A DNA stretch of 8,609 nucleotides, taken from positions 1 to 8,609 of the forward strand of contig JAGACY010000085.1 in assembly GCA_017613855.1 (NCBI GenBank). The letters run 5' to 3'. The translations under genes and the position numbers were made by a program. Shown here piece after piece: positions 1 through 6,071 of this stretch; position 1 is the first letter of the stretch, and every line of letters begins with the position of its first letter. The stretch is from Pseudomonadota bacterium (lineage in GTDB: Bacteria; Myxococcota; Bradymonadia; UBA4248). The notes beneath the pieces are model-generated. The model made no database searches. It saw only the letters and a list, made by a program, of their open reading frames with translations, and had not been told where the DNA came from.

Positions 1-1232
1 ATGACCTGCTCGATGTCTTCAGCTTCGGACTGCTCGATTTCGTAGTCACGGGGCGTTGCGGAAACGTTGTTCTCCTGCTGGATGAGCGCCTGAAACTCGT
101 CGAAATTGAGCGGCCGGTTGTCGAGCGCCGACGGCAGACGAAAACCATATTGCACGAGCGTCTGCTTGCGCGATTGGTCGCCGCGGTACATGGCACGGAA
201 CTGCGGTACGCTGACATGGCTTTCGTCAATAACGACAAGGAAATTCTCGGGGAAATAGCTGACCAGGCAAGGCGGCGGTTCACCCGGGGCGCGCCCGGTC
301 AAGTGGCGCGAATAATTCTCGATGCCCTGGCAATAACCAACGGCGGCGATATTGGCGATATCCTCGTTTGTGCGTTCCTCGATGCGCTGGCACTCGACGA
401 GCTTGTGTTCGCTGCGGAATTTCTCAATCACCTCATTGAGTTCGGCCTTAATCGACATGAGCGCCTTTTGGCGCATGCTGTCGGTCACGACATAATGAGA
501 CGCCGGGAAAACCGTGAGTTTATCGACTTCTTTAATAATCGCACCGCGCAGCGGGTCGATCTCGTAAATCGACTCGACTTCGTCGCCAAAAAAGCAAATC
601 CTGAACGCGACATCGCTCTCATAAGCCGGAAAAACCTCGACGGTATCGCCGCGCACTCGGAACGTCGCGCGCTCCAAATCGTACTGATTGCGCTCGTACT
701 GAATGCGCGTGAGTTTGCGCAGATAGTCGTCGCGCCCAATGATTTCGCCGACTTCGATGTACGCCTTCATCGACATGTACGCCTCGGCCGTGCCCAGACC
801 GTAGATACACGACACGCTGGCCACAATAATCACGTCGTTTCGCGTCAGCAGGCTGTGCGTCGCCGCCAGGCGCATGCGCTCGATATCGTCGTTGATTCGC
901 GCGTCTTTTTCGATAAACAGCCCCGACGCCGGAATATAAGCCTCGGGCTGATAATAATCATAGTAACTAATAAAATATTCGACGGCATTCTCAGGGAACA
1001 ACGCCTTAAACTCGGTAAACAGCTGCCCGGCAAGCGTCTTATTCGGCGCCAGAATGAGCGTCGGCCGCTGTACGCGTTCGATGACCGAAGCAATCGTAAA
1101 CGTCTTGCCGCTGCCCGTAATCCCGAGCAAAGTCTGCGCACGCTGGCCATCGTTAAGCCCCTGGACGAGTTTGTCGATGGCTTCGGGCTGGTCGCCGCAA
1201 GGCGCGTAATCGCTGTGCATCTTGAATTTCAT
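1..1232 (-). CDS. uvrB: UvrB, excinuclease ABC subunit B (N-terminal 410 residues, cut by window edge)
   Basis: UvrB is the cytoplasmic helicase-like subunit of nucleotide excision repair. It takes damaged DNA from UvrA, probes the strand with a beta-hairpin and recruits UvrC. Reading from the ATG at 1232-1230 gives 410 codons without a stop up to the window edge. Visible landmarks are GDQPEAI (residues 13-19), Walker A GITGSGKT (37-44), the tyrosine-rich beta-hairpin ISYYDYYQPEAYIP (88-101), SVSCIYGLG (139-147), Walker B DESHV (336-340), YGFRLPSALDNRPL (362-375) and helicase motif SATPRDYE (391-398). Family members are about 660-680 residues, so the later helicase motifs and the C-terminal UvrC-binding UVR domain lie outside. 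The truncation is due to the window, not a mutation. The start is supported by AGGA eight bases upstream. One oddity is that the strand before SATP reads QQENNV, where most UvrBs have a hydrophobic QVIYV-like run. Identification is secure from the motifs. Confidence 0.97.
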   Translation of the reverse strand, partial: MKFKMHSDYAPCGDQPEAIDKLVQGLNDGQRAQTLLGITGSGKTFTIASVIERVQRPTLILAPNKTLAGQLFTEFKALFPENAVEYFISYYDYYQPEAYIPASGLFIEKDARINDDIERMRLAATHSLLTRNDVIIVASVSCIYGLGTAEAYMSMKAYIEVGEIIGRDDYLRKLTRIQYERNQYDLERATFRVRGDTVEVFPAYESDVAFRICFFGDEVESIYEIDPLRGAIIKEVDKLTVFPASHYVVTDSMRQKALMSIKAELNEVIEKFRSEHKLVECQRIEERTNEDIANIAAVGYCQGIENYSRHLTGRAPGEPPPCLVSYFPENFLVVIDESHVSVPQFRAMYRGDQSRKQTLVQYGFRLPSALDNRPLNFDEFQALIQQENNVSATPRDYEIEQSEAEDIEQV

Positions 1233-1240
1233 TCGGTGTG

Positions 1241-1245
1241 TCCTA
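1241..1245 (-). promoter_or_regulatory. Ribosome-binding site of uvrB
   Basis: On the minus strand the sequence TAGGA lies eight bases before the uvrB ATG. It is a reasonable Shine-Dalgarno match and supports the chosen start, which also aligns with the normal N-terminus of the family. Confidence 0.6.
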
Positions 1246-1270
1246 TGGATTCATGAGGTTACGCTCGCTA

Positions 1271-1292
1271 GGGCGACCACATGGGGTCGCCC
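1271..1292. repeat. Palindromic repeat, copy 1
   Basis: Perfect 8-base inverted repeat GGGCGACC (1271-1278) and GGTCGCCC (1285-1292) around a 6-base loop ACATGG. The 34-base block 1271-1304, which also includes CACTCGCTATG on the right, matches 1334-1367 at 32 of 34 positions. Homology therefore extends past the stem on one side. Confidence 0.85.
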
Positions 1293-1333
1293 TCACTCGC
1301 TATGTTATTTTCCCGTGTTGTATGCATGCTTTG

Positions 1334-1355
1334 GGGCGACCACATGAGGTCGCCC
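1334..1355. repeat. Palindromic repeat, copy 2
   Basis: Same 8-base arms as copy 1 (1334-1341 and 1348-1355) with loop ACATGA. It starts 63 bases after copy 1 and shares the right flank TACTCGCTATG. Confidence 0.85.
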
Positions 1356-1410
1356 TTACTCGCTATGCAATTTGCCTACGGGATGATCATTCTCGATGGT
1401 CTGTTTTTGT

Positions 1411-1445
1411 GGCGAGGCTATCGGCGTTGCCGATACGCCTTCGCC
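1411..1445. repeat. Long bulged hairpin (GATA-C type palindrome)
   Basis: Inner arms TATCGGC (1419-1425) and GCCGATA (1429-1435) pair perfectly around loop GTT. Pairing continues outward: GGC (1416-1418) with GCC (1437-1439) after a bulged C at 1436, A1415 with T1440, then GGCG (1411-1414) with CGCC (1442-1445) after a bulged T at 1441. The TATC/GATA arms, the outer GGCGA and the bulged C after GATA recur in the hairpin at 5918-5945, so the two are probably one family. Confidence 0.75.
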
Positions 1446-1482
1446 GCTCGCCTTGAGACATGCGTGCCGCACGTCTCTACGG

Positions 1483-1510
1483 CTCGCCATGTTTTTTCTA
1501 TGGGTTTACG
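1483..1510. repeat. 28-base direct repeat, first copy
   Basis: The 28-base block beginning CTCGCCATGTTTTTT and ending GGGTTTACG is repeated exactly at 1545-1572. The two copies flank the third GGGCGACC-type palindrome, an arrangement that could come from a tandem duplication of a palindrome-bearing unit. Confidence 0.85.
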
Positions 1511-1516
1511 CTCGCT

Positions 1517-1540
1517 GGGGCGACCACACGGGGGCGCCCC
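1517..1540. repeat. Palindromic repeat, diverged copy 3
   Basis: Arms GGGGCG (1517-1522) and CGCCCC (1535-1540) pair, followed inward by an A/G mismatch and two C-G pairs. It is recognisably the same element as copies 1 and 2, with one right-arm change (T to G). It is flanked on the left by TTTACGCTCGCT and on the right by TACGCTCGCC. Confidence 0.75.
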
Positions 1541-1544
1541 TACG

Positions 1545-1572
1545 CTCGCCATGTTTTTTCTATGGGTTTACG
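1545..1572. repeat. 28-base direct repeat, second copy
   Basis: Exact copy of 1483-1510, with starts 62 bases apart. After this copy the repeat-rich DNA stops and ordinary AT-rich intergenic sequence begins. Confidence 0.85.
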
Positions 1573-1703
1573 TTCTTCAGTGAAAGCCCTTGGTTTTGAT
1601 AATAACCAGGCATATTTCACGCCTGAGATTTTATATTTTTGAGAAAAAACTGCAAGACAACCAAAACCCTAATCCCTCATACACAGCCAAAACGGCCCTC
1701 ACA

Positions 1704-1733
1704 TTGACAGTAAATAGAATTGGTGATTATATG
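1704..1733 (+). promoter_or_regulatory. Candidate sigma70-type promoter of the lipoprotein gene
   Basis: A perfect -35 hexamer TTGACA (1704-1709) is followed after 18 bases by TATATG (1728-1733), a four-of-six match to TATAAT, in AT-rich DNA. Transcription would begin near 1740, giving a leader of about 60 bases before the ATG at 1801. The exact -10 register is uncertain because TTATAT is also possible with a 17-base spacer. Confidence 0.5.
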
Positions 1734-1790
1734 AGGCGTACAAAACTTGAGTACATCAATTATCTCAAGAATTATTCACCAAATGCCAGC

Positions 1791-1794
1791 GGAG
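1791..1794 (+). promoter_or_regulatory. Ribosome-binding site deciding the lipoprotein start
   Basis: GGAG ends six bases before the ATG at 1801. It favours this start over an in-frame TTG at 1747, which would place 18 residues before a signal peptide that is already complete. Confidence 0.65.
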
Positions 1795-1800
1795 TATAAA

Positions 1801-3888
1801 ATGAAAGCACGCTATCTCGCGACAAGTATGCTTGTTCTTGCACTTGCAGTCGGCTGCTCAAAATCAAAAAATCAAACGAACGTCACTCAGAGCCTGGCTG
1901 TACCGAAGACAGACGTCCAAATTCCGCAAGCAGAAACGCAAACAGACACTCAGGCCATAGCAGAACCTCAGACAGAAGCCCAAAATCCAGTTGAAACACA
2001 AACAGCCCCTCAGATTGTACCGCAGAACACTCAGGGCACGGATTGGCAGGCGGGCACGGAAAATCCACTGCTCAAACTTATACCGGACGATGCAGCGGTC
2101 GTCATTGCCACACAGCGCGCGCAGGACATCACAAACAAAGGATTGAATGACAATCTTACGTTTTTTGGAAAAGAAATCATTTCTGGTATTCACGATCAAT
2201 ACATTGTGCCCGAAGAATTGCTCGCTGATTATAAAGGCAAAGCATCAGAATGGGGCCTCGACCCACAAGGAAAACTGGATGCCGTTTTGTACGTCCACGA
2301 CGGCTACGGCGTGATTCATGTCACTGTGACCGATCCGGAAAAGGCTTTGGAACGCGCAGACCGCTGGATTCGAAATACTGGTAAAAACGAAAACGTATGG
2401 AAAAATCCCTCATGGTGTTTTATGGATGAGTGCAAAGACGCACTCGTAACAGAAGTCTCGGAAACACATGACTGGCATGTGTACCGCTTTGTGATGGATG
2501 GCAGACCAAAGCCGGTCGTTCATGCGCTGCATCTTGCGGGAAACATCCTTTCATTCGTTGTATTTGATGAAGGACAAAGCTTACCTGAGCATGTTCTCGA
2601 AGCGGCAAAGAAGCCACTCGCAATGAACTGGACAGAAAAAAACAGCGTCCTCGCAGCTCGCGTGGACTACGCCCGACTGATTCAAGTAATATTTAAACAT
2701 CCCTATTTTGCTGAACAAAGAGATTTTGAGTTCTTATATGCTCTCAGTAAAGGGGAAGATAAAGAAAAAATAAAAACCATTAGCCAGGCAGAATCGATTT
2801 TTTCCCCATCAGAGTTTAGCTTTGTGATGAGGCCGGATTTTTTCTATTACGATGGCTACAAGGAACTATGCGCCAAGGAGGCTCCATTACATTGTACCAA
2901 AGAGCCGGATTGTACGTGCCAGGAAGCTGAAGACGTAGATTGTGAACAATGTTATGAATCAGAAAACTGTGTATGGCTCCAGGAATGTTCTCGTTGTTTA
3001 CTGTCCGGGAAGTGTGTTGCCGACCGACTGGGGAAAAAGTGGCTTACCCCTCAGGAATGGCTCAAAAGAATTGAAAGATCTAGCATCAGCGATGATGTTT
3101 GTATAGAAGAAGGGAAGTCAGTATTCCATGATATATCATACTCCACTTTGGACTGGACGGTTTCGGATGATGGGGCCTTCAACCTGAATCTCAGTACGCA
3201 CGTGTCACCGGAAATGCTAAATAACTTAAACGCACTATTCACCGAACACGCCGAATGGGAAGAACGACAAGATCATATTCATGGCTATATTGCTATCAAT
3301 CTTGAAAATGCTGTAAAACAGATAAAGGCTCAATTAAAATCGATCACAGAACGCAGCTGGAAATGTTCTCAGATGCGAAGAATGCTCGATGATATCTATG
3401 ATATTCATTCATGGATGCAAAAGGATAAAAATAATGATGAATTGTCTGATATAATCAAGGATTCAGTATCCATTTCAGGTTCTGCTACCATTACCGATTT
3501 TAATGATTGCCTGCACAATCTGCAATTATTGACATATATTACAGCATCTCCCTGGTTGACTGAGTTTATTTTTAGTGATCTGATAAATGAAACTGAGCGT
3601 GCTAATAGGAAAATAGATACTGAAAATAAGAACTATATACAAAGAAAACAAAATGGCAAAAATTTCATTTTCGGAACGAATTTATTTTCTATCGATAAGA
3701 TGAAATTTAATTTAAAGAAAAGTACAGATACCTTTATGGATATTACAATCCAGCAGGAACTGGCAAAACAGATTCTCGAAAGAAAAAAGCCTCAGGGAAA
3801 GTTCAATACATCGCAAAATTACCATCTCAAAGCATATATAAAAGACGACAGTTTTATACTGAGTCTGAAAGGAACGGCCATTCCATAA
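1801..3888 (+). CDS. Large predicted lipoprotein with a cysteine-rich segment, unknown function
   Basis: I do not recognise a named family for this 695-residue protein. The N-terminus has K2 and R4, a hydrophobic core and a lipobox ending VGC with the lipidated cysteine at C19. It is followed by Ser, which in diderms usually means sorting to the outer membrane. A Gln/Thr/Pro-rich linker covers roughly residues 24-80. Next comes LIPDDAAVVIATQR, resembling the opening of DUF3352-type exported proteins (LPADA-like followed by a beta strand); this is a weak family hint. Residues 357-405 contain ten cysteines, including CxC (371/373) and two CxxC pairs (381/384, 396/399), suggesting disulfides or metal binding outside the cytoplasm. 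The C-terminal part from about residue 450 is of mixed alpha/beta appearance without familiar motifs. The 3' half is strikingly AT-rich compared with the 5' part. The gene stands alone, divergent from uvrB and convergent with the kinase gene. Confidence 0.85.
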   Translation: MKARYLATSMLVLALAVGCSKSKNQTNVTQSLAVPKTDVQIPQAETQTDTQAIAEPQTEAQNPVETQTAPQIVPQNTQGTDWQAGTENPLLKLIPDDAAVVIATQRAQDITNKGLNDNLTFFGKEIISGIHDQYIVPEELLADYKGKASEWGLDPQGKLDAVLYVHDGYGVIHVTVTDPEKALERADRWIRNTGKNENVWKNPSWCFMDECKDALVTEVSETHDWHVYRFVMDGRPKPVVHALHLAGNILSFVVFDEGQSLPEHVLEAAKKPLAMNWTEKNSVLAARVDYARLIQVIFKHPYFAEQRDFEFLYALSKGEDKEKIKTISQAESIFSPSEFSFVMRPDFFYYDGYKELCAKEAPLHCTKEPDCTCQEAEDVDCEQCYESENCVWLQECSRCLLSGKCVADRLGKKWLTPQEWLKRIERSSISDDVCIEEGKSVFHDISYSTLDWTVSDDGAFNLNLSTHVSPEMLNNLNALFTEHAEWEERQDHIHGYIAINLENAVKQIKAQLKSITERSWKCSQMRRMLDDIYDIHSWMQKDKNNDELSDIIKDSVSISGSATITDFNDCLHNLQLLTYITASPWLTEFIFSDLINETERANRKIDTENKNYIQRKQNGKNFIFGTNLFSIDKMKFNLKKSTDTFMDITIQQELAKQILERKKPQGKFNTSQNYHLKAYIKDDSFILSLKGTAIP

Positions 3889-3927
3889 CGGTTGATGCTT
3901 TCTCTTAAAACGCTATTTTTCTGGCTT

Positions 3928-3947
3928 AGGGCCTGGATCCAGGCTCT
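3928..3947 (+). terminator. Candidate terminator hairpin between convergent genes
   Basis: The 14 bases GCCTGGATCCAGGC (3931-3944) are a perfect palindrome, extended outward by a G-T, a G-C and an A-T pair. On the plus strand it is followed by TCTTTCT, a modest T-run, so it may end the lipoprotein transcript 40 bases after its stop. On the minus strand it starts three bases after the kinase stop but lacks a T-run. Because the two arms adjoin, the real loop would be GATC or larger. A protein-binding palindrome is the alternative reading. Confidence 0.45.
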
Positions 3948-3949
3948 TT

Positions 3950-5863
3950 CTACTCAAACGTATAGGTAATCAAATCCCCATCTTCTCCATTTCCGGAGGT
4001 GATGTTCATTTTGATTTTGGGCTTTTGCGGTGTGTTGTCAGAATAATCCTTTTGATAGAGAATTCCCCCATTATTGTTGTTCATTTGCTCCATGCATCTC
4101 ATGCTTTGTCCCAGAACATCGCTGAGTTGTTCAACATCTGCAAGCAAAATGGGGAATGGAATGCTATTGACATACTCATTCATTCCCTCTCTGTGTATGC
4201 GATACAAAATCGGCAGGGGATCACCTACTTTCAGGAAGTTTTCCGGGGCCTCGCGAACGATGATGGAATGTACCAGATCGTTGGGATCGCTGTCATCCGG
4301 AGGGTTAAACTTGTACTCGACCTTAAAGGCCGGTCTTTGATGAACAGCATATTGCTTCGTTTGGATATTTTGCTCGCACACATGTTTCGGAGCATTCACA
4401 TATTGGATGCTGACGATCGTCGCAATGGTTTTGCGCCCTTTTGCAAGTGTTTCAAAAAAATAATTGCGAACGGATTCTACATCTATCGTTTTTTTAAATT
4501 GGATATCACTTCCTAAAGTCGCACGCCTTGCCTTCCTTTTTTTTACAAAAGATACAAAATATAAAGGTAAAACCATCATCAAAATAATTTCAGGAAGAAT
4601 TAGAACCATAGCAAGGTGCTCATTCACCCATATCAGAGATATACCACCCCAAATTAACAAAATGGCCAAAAAGAACATGAATACTCCCTGGAGTATATCG
4701 CCGGGACCAATTACATTTTCTTCTTTTGTATGCAATTTATATTTTTCATCCAAATCCCTCATCTTTATATCGTAATATCGTTTGTAAACATTACTCAAAG
4801 TCCCAAAGCAGAGCGGTTCTTTTATTTCTTTGGGTTGTAAGGATTCTGCATAGCAATTCGGGTAATACAGTTCTCTCTTTTCGGGCAGCCGCTGCCAAAG
4901 TTCGACATTGCCCGGCTGTGAATATGAATCCACTTCTTTTAGCCGTTGCTCAAAATCAGAGTCAGACATATCACTTTGCAGCGCATTGTTATTATCGTAA
5001 CAGCCCTTTCTGAAATTCGTAAAAACATCGATTAATAACTCCGGATTCCAGAGCCGTCTTTCGATATCCGGCTCGAGCATGCGCCGTAATATATCGACGA
5101 CGGGCACGGGCATAAACTGCATATCTGGCTCAAAAATCAGATGAAAATCCCTGACAGGCATATCTACCGGCGATTTGCCGGTAATCAGGTTCACGGCCAC
5201 GGCCGCAAGCGCATAAATATCGCTTTGTGGGACGGGCTTGCCCATCAGTTGTTCGGGCGGCATAAAGCCAATGGTCCCCGCAACGGTCGATCCGCCGCTC
5301 TGCAGCTGTGGATTCGCAACGGCCCCAAAATCGATGAGGTAAACCTTAAAATTATCGCCATCGAGCGGCTGCAAAATGATATTCGACGGTTTGATATCCC
5401 GGTGAATAATGGACGGCGTATGCCCGTGCAGTTGCTGCAGAATCTTCAAGAGCTGAATAATAATATCATAGACCCTGTCGATGGCGAACCGATGCCCAGC
5501 CTTGAGCAGACTTGCCAGTGTCTCACCATGAATATATTCCTGCACAATATAGGCGCATGGCGGATTGGCCTCGAGATCATCAAAAGCATCATAAAACCTG
5601 GCAATTCCCTGGATATGAAGTGACTTGAGAACGTTTGCTTCTCGTTGAAAGAGCTCGTAATTCTTCCAGGTTTTGACCGATTCGATGTTCAGGCGTTTGA
5701 TGGCAACTTCGATACCATCGGAATTGCGACGTGCTAAAAAGATCTCTCCCTGGCTGCCGCTGCCGATCGTCTTTTCGAGCGTATATGCAGTAATACTCGA
5801 TGGAACGATCAGAGGCTCCACGGGTTCGGTTTTCTTGGACTGAGCGGTTTTGCGTTTCTTCAT
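3950..5863 (-). CDS. Hanks-type Ser/Thr protein kinase with membrane hairpin and DUF3592-like tail
   Basis: This 637-residue protein phosphorylates Ser/Thr on unknown partners. The kinase domain spans about residues 27-285, with all key residues: glycine loop GSGSQG (34-39), ATP-binding K56 in VAIK, helix-C E75, catalytic loop HRDIKPSN (154-161, base D156), DFG (178-180), PPE in place of APE (202-204) and SDIYALA (214-220). It should therefore be active. A linker (about 290-385) leads to two hydrophobic helices at about 390-413 and 417-440, joined by a very short NEH turn, then KKRKARR. This puts both the kinase and the tail in the cytoplasm with almost nothing outside. The tail (about 475-575) has the order of DUF3592: a strand-rich start, then VEYKF, then VGDPLPILYRI. 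No PASTA or other external sensor is present. The start ATG has no good Shine-Dalgarno. The gene is divergent from the GT51 gene. The kinase call is firm; the DUF3592 likeness is by eye. Confidence 0.95.
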   Translation of the reverse strand: MKKRKTAQSKKTEPVEPLIVPSSITAYTLEKTIGSGSQGEIFLARRNSDGIEVAIKRLNIESVKTWKNYELFQREANVLKSLHIQGIARFYDAFDDLEANPPCAYIVQEYIHGETLASLLKAGHRFAIDRVYDIIIQLLKILQQLHGHTPSIIHRDIKPSNIILQPLDGDNFKVYLIDFGAVANPQLQSGGSTVAGTIGFMPPEQLMGKPVPQSDIYALAAVAVNLITGKSPVDMPVRDFHLIFEPDMQFMPVPVVDILRRMLEPDIERRLWNPELLIDVFTNFRKGCYDNNNALQSDMSDSDFEQRLKEVDSYSQPGNVELWQRLPEKRELYYPNCYAESLQPKEIKEPLCFGTLSNVYKRYYDIKMRDLDEKYKLHTKEENVIGPGDILQGVFMFFLAILLIWGGISLIWVNEHLAMVLILPEIILMMVLPLYFVSFVKKRKARRATLGSDIQFKKTIDVESVRNYFFETLAKGRKTIATIVSIQYVNAPKHVCEQNIQTKQYAVHQRPAFKVEYKFNPPDDSDPNDLVHSIIVREAPENFLKVGDPLPILYRIHREGMNEYVNSIPFPILLADVEQLSDVLGQSMRCMEQMNNNNGGILYQKDYSDNTPQKPKIKMNITSGNGEDGDLITYTFE

Positions 5864-5885
5864 GGTATTGATTGTTTTTGGGGGA

Positions 5886-5945
5886 GGGCGACGCTATCTG
5901 CGATACGCATCACAATGGGCGACGCTATCTGCGATACGCGTCGCC
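5886..5945. repeat. Tandem 23-base repeat and hairpin in the kinase/GT51 divergent region
   Basis: GGGCGACGC followed by TATCTGCGATACGC occurs exactly twice (5886-5908 and 5917-5939) with 8 bases between. The second copy forms a full hairpin: GGCGACGCTATC (5918-5929), loop TGC, then GATA, a bulged C at 5937, and GCGTCGCC (5938-5945). The first copy forms only the inner half. Both lie close upstream of the kinase start (5863), in or near its leader or promoter. I see no convincing -10/-35 pair for either gene in the whole 5864-6071 gap. Confidence 0.8.
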
Positions 5946-6071
5946 GATCGATTTGGCGTTTTCTACCACACGCATCGCAAAACCCTCAATATTTGCCAAA
6001 AAACGCAGTGTGCGCTTTTATACCTGCGAGCGCCACATTCGGCGCAGCGCAAGGAAGCGCATAGCATCATT

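Larger units (their letters stand above)
1258..1572. repeat. Cluster of palindromic and direct repeats upstream of uvrB
   Basis: This 315-base stretch has no credible gene and is built of short repeated palindromes. It holds three copies of a stem-loop with arms GGGCGACC and GGTCGCCC (1271-1292, 1334-1355, and a diverged copy at 1517-1540), a longer bulged hairpin at 1411-1445, an imperfect inverted repeat GAGAC/GTCTC at 1455-1477, and a 28-base direct repeat (1483-1510 and 1545-1572). The word CTCGCT or CTCGCC recurs beside the palindromes. The pattern resembles REP-like intergenic palindromes, which can act as RNA hairpins, protein-binding sites or inert mobile debris. The first hairpin begins 39 bases before the uvrB start, so it could lie in the uvrB leader RNA. 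Confidence 0.8.

Noticed and set aside
150..1256. Plus-strand open frame of 368 codons
   Set aside because: It lies antisense to uvrB, whose motifs are unmistakable on the minus strand. The plus frame shows no domain and an Arg/Asp-rich composition typical of a shadow frame in GC-rich DNA.
1607..1640. CAGGC/GCCTG hairpin followed by an AT-rich run, terminator-like
   Set aside because: The stem is only 5 bases, the T-run is interrupted, and no plus-strand gene ends before it.
1238..1642. Several small overlapping plus-strand open frames
   Set aside because: They are translated from the palindromes and the 28-base direct repeat, share repeated peptides for that reason, and have no ribosome-binding sites.
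1731..1799. 22-codon frame ending one base before the lipoprotein ATG, possible leader peptide
   Set aside because: It has no Shine-Dalgarno, and its ATG lies inside the likely -10 element, so it would not be in the transcript.
1747..1800. TTG start giving 18 extra residues on the lipoprotein
   Set aside because: The ATG at 1801 has GGAG at good spacing and gives a proper signal peptide with the lipobox at residue 19. The extension would place the signal peptide internally.
1233..1800. LexA/SOS operator upstream of uvrB
   Set aside because: I looked for the CTGT-N8-ACAG and GAAC-N4-GTTC types on both strands and saw no convincing match. The lineage's own LexA motif is unknown, so this is absence by eye only.
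4025..5623. Plus-strand open frames across the kinase gene
   Set aside because: They are antisense to a kinase with all catalytic motifs intact and show no recognisable domains.
5886..5939. CRISPR-like direct repeats
   Set aside because: There are only two units with an 8-base spacer, no further copies and no cas genes.
5850..6071. TTG or ATG starts that would extend the GT51 protein by up to 74 residues
   Set aside because: The extension overlaps the kinase start and is encoded by the palindromic repeats. Starting at 6072 puts a basic stretch and the TM helix at the N-terminus as expected.
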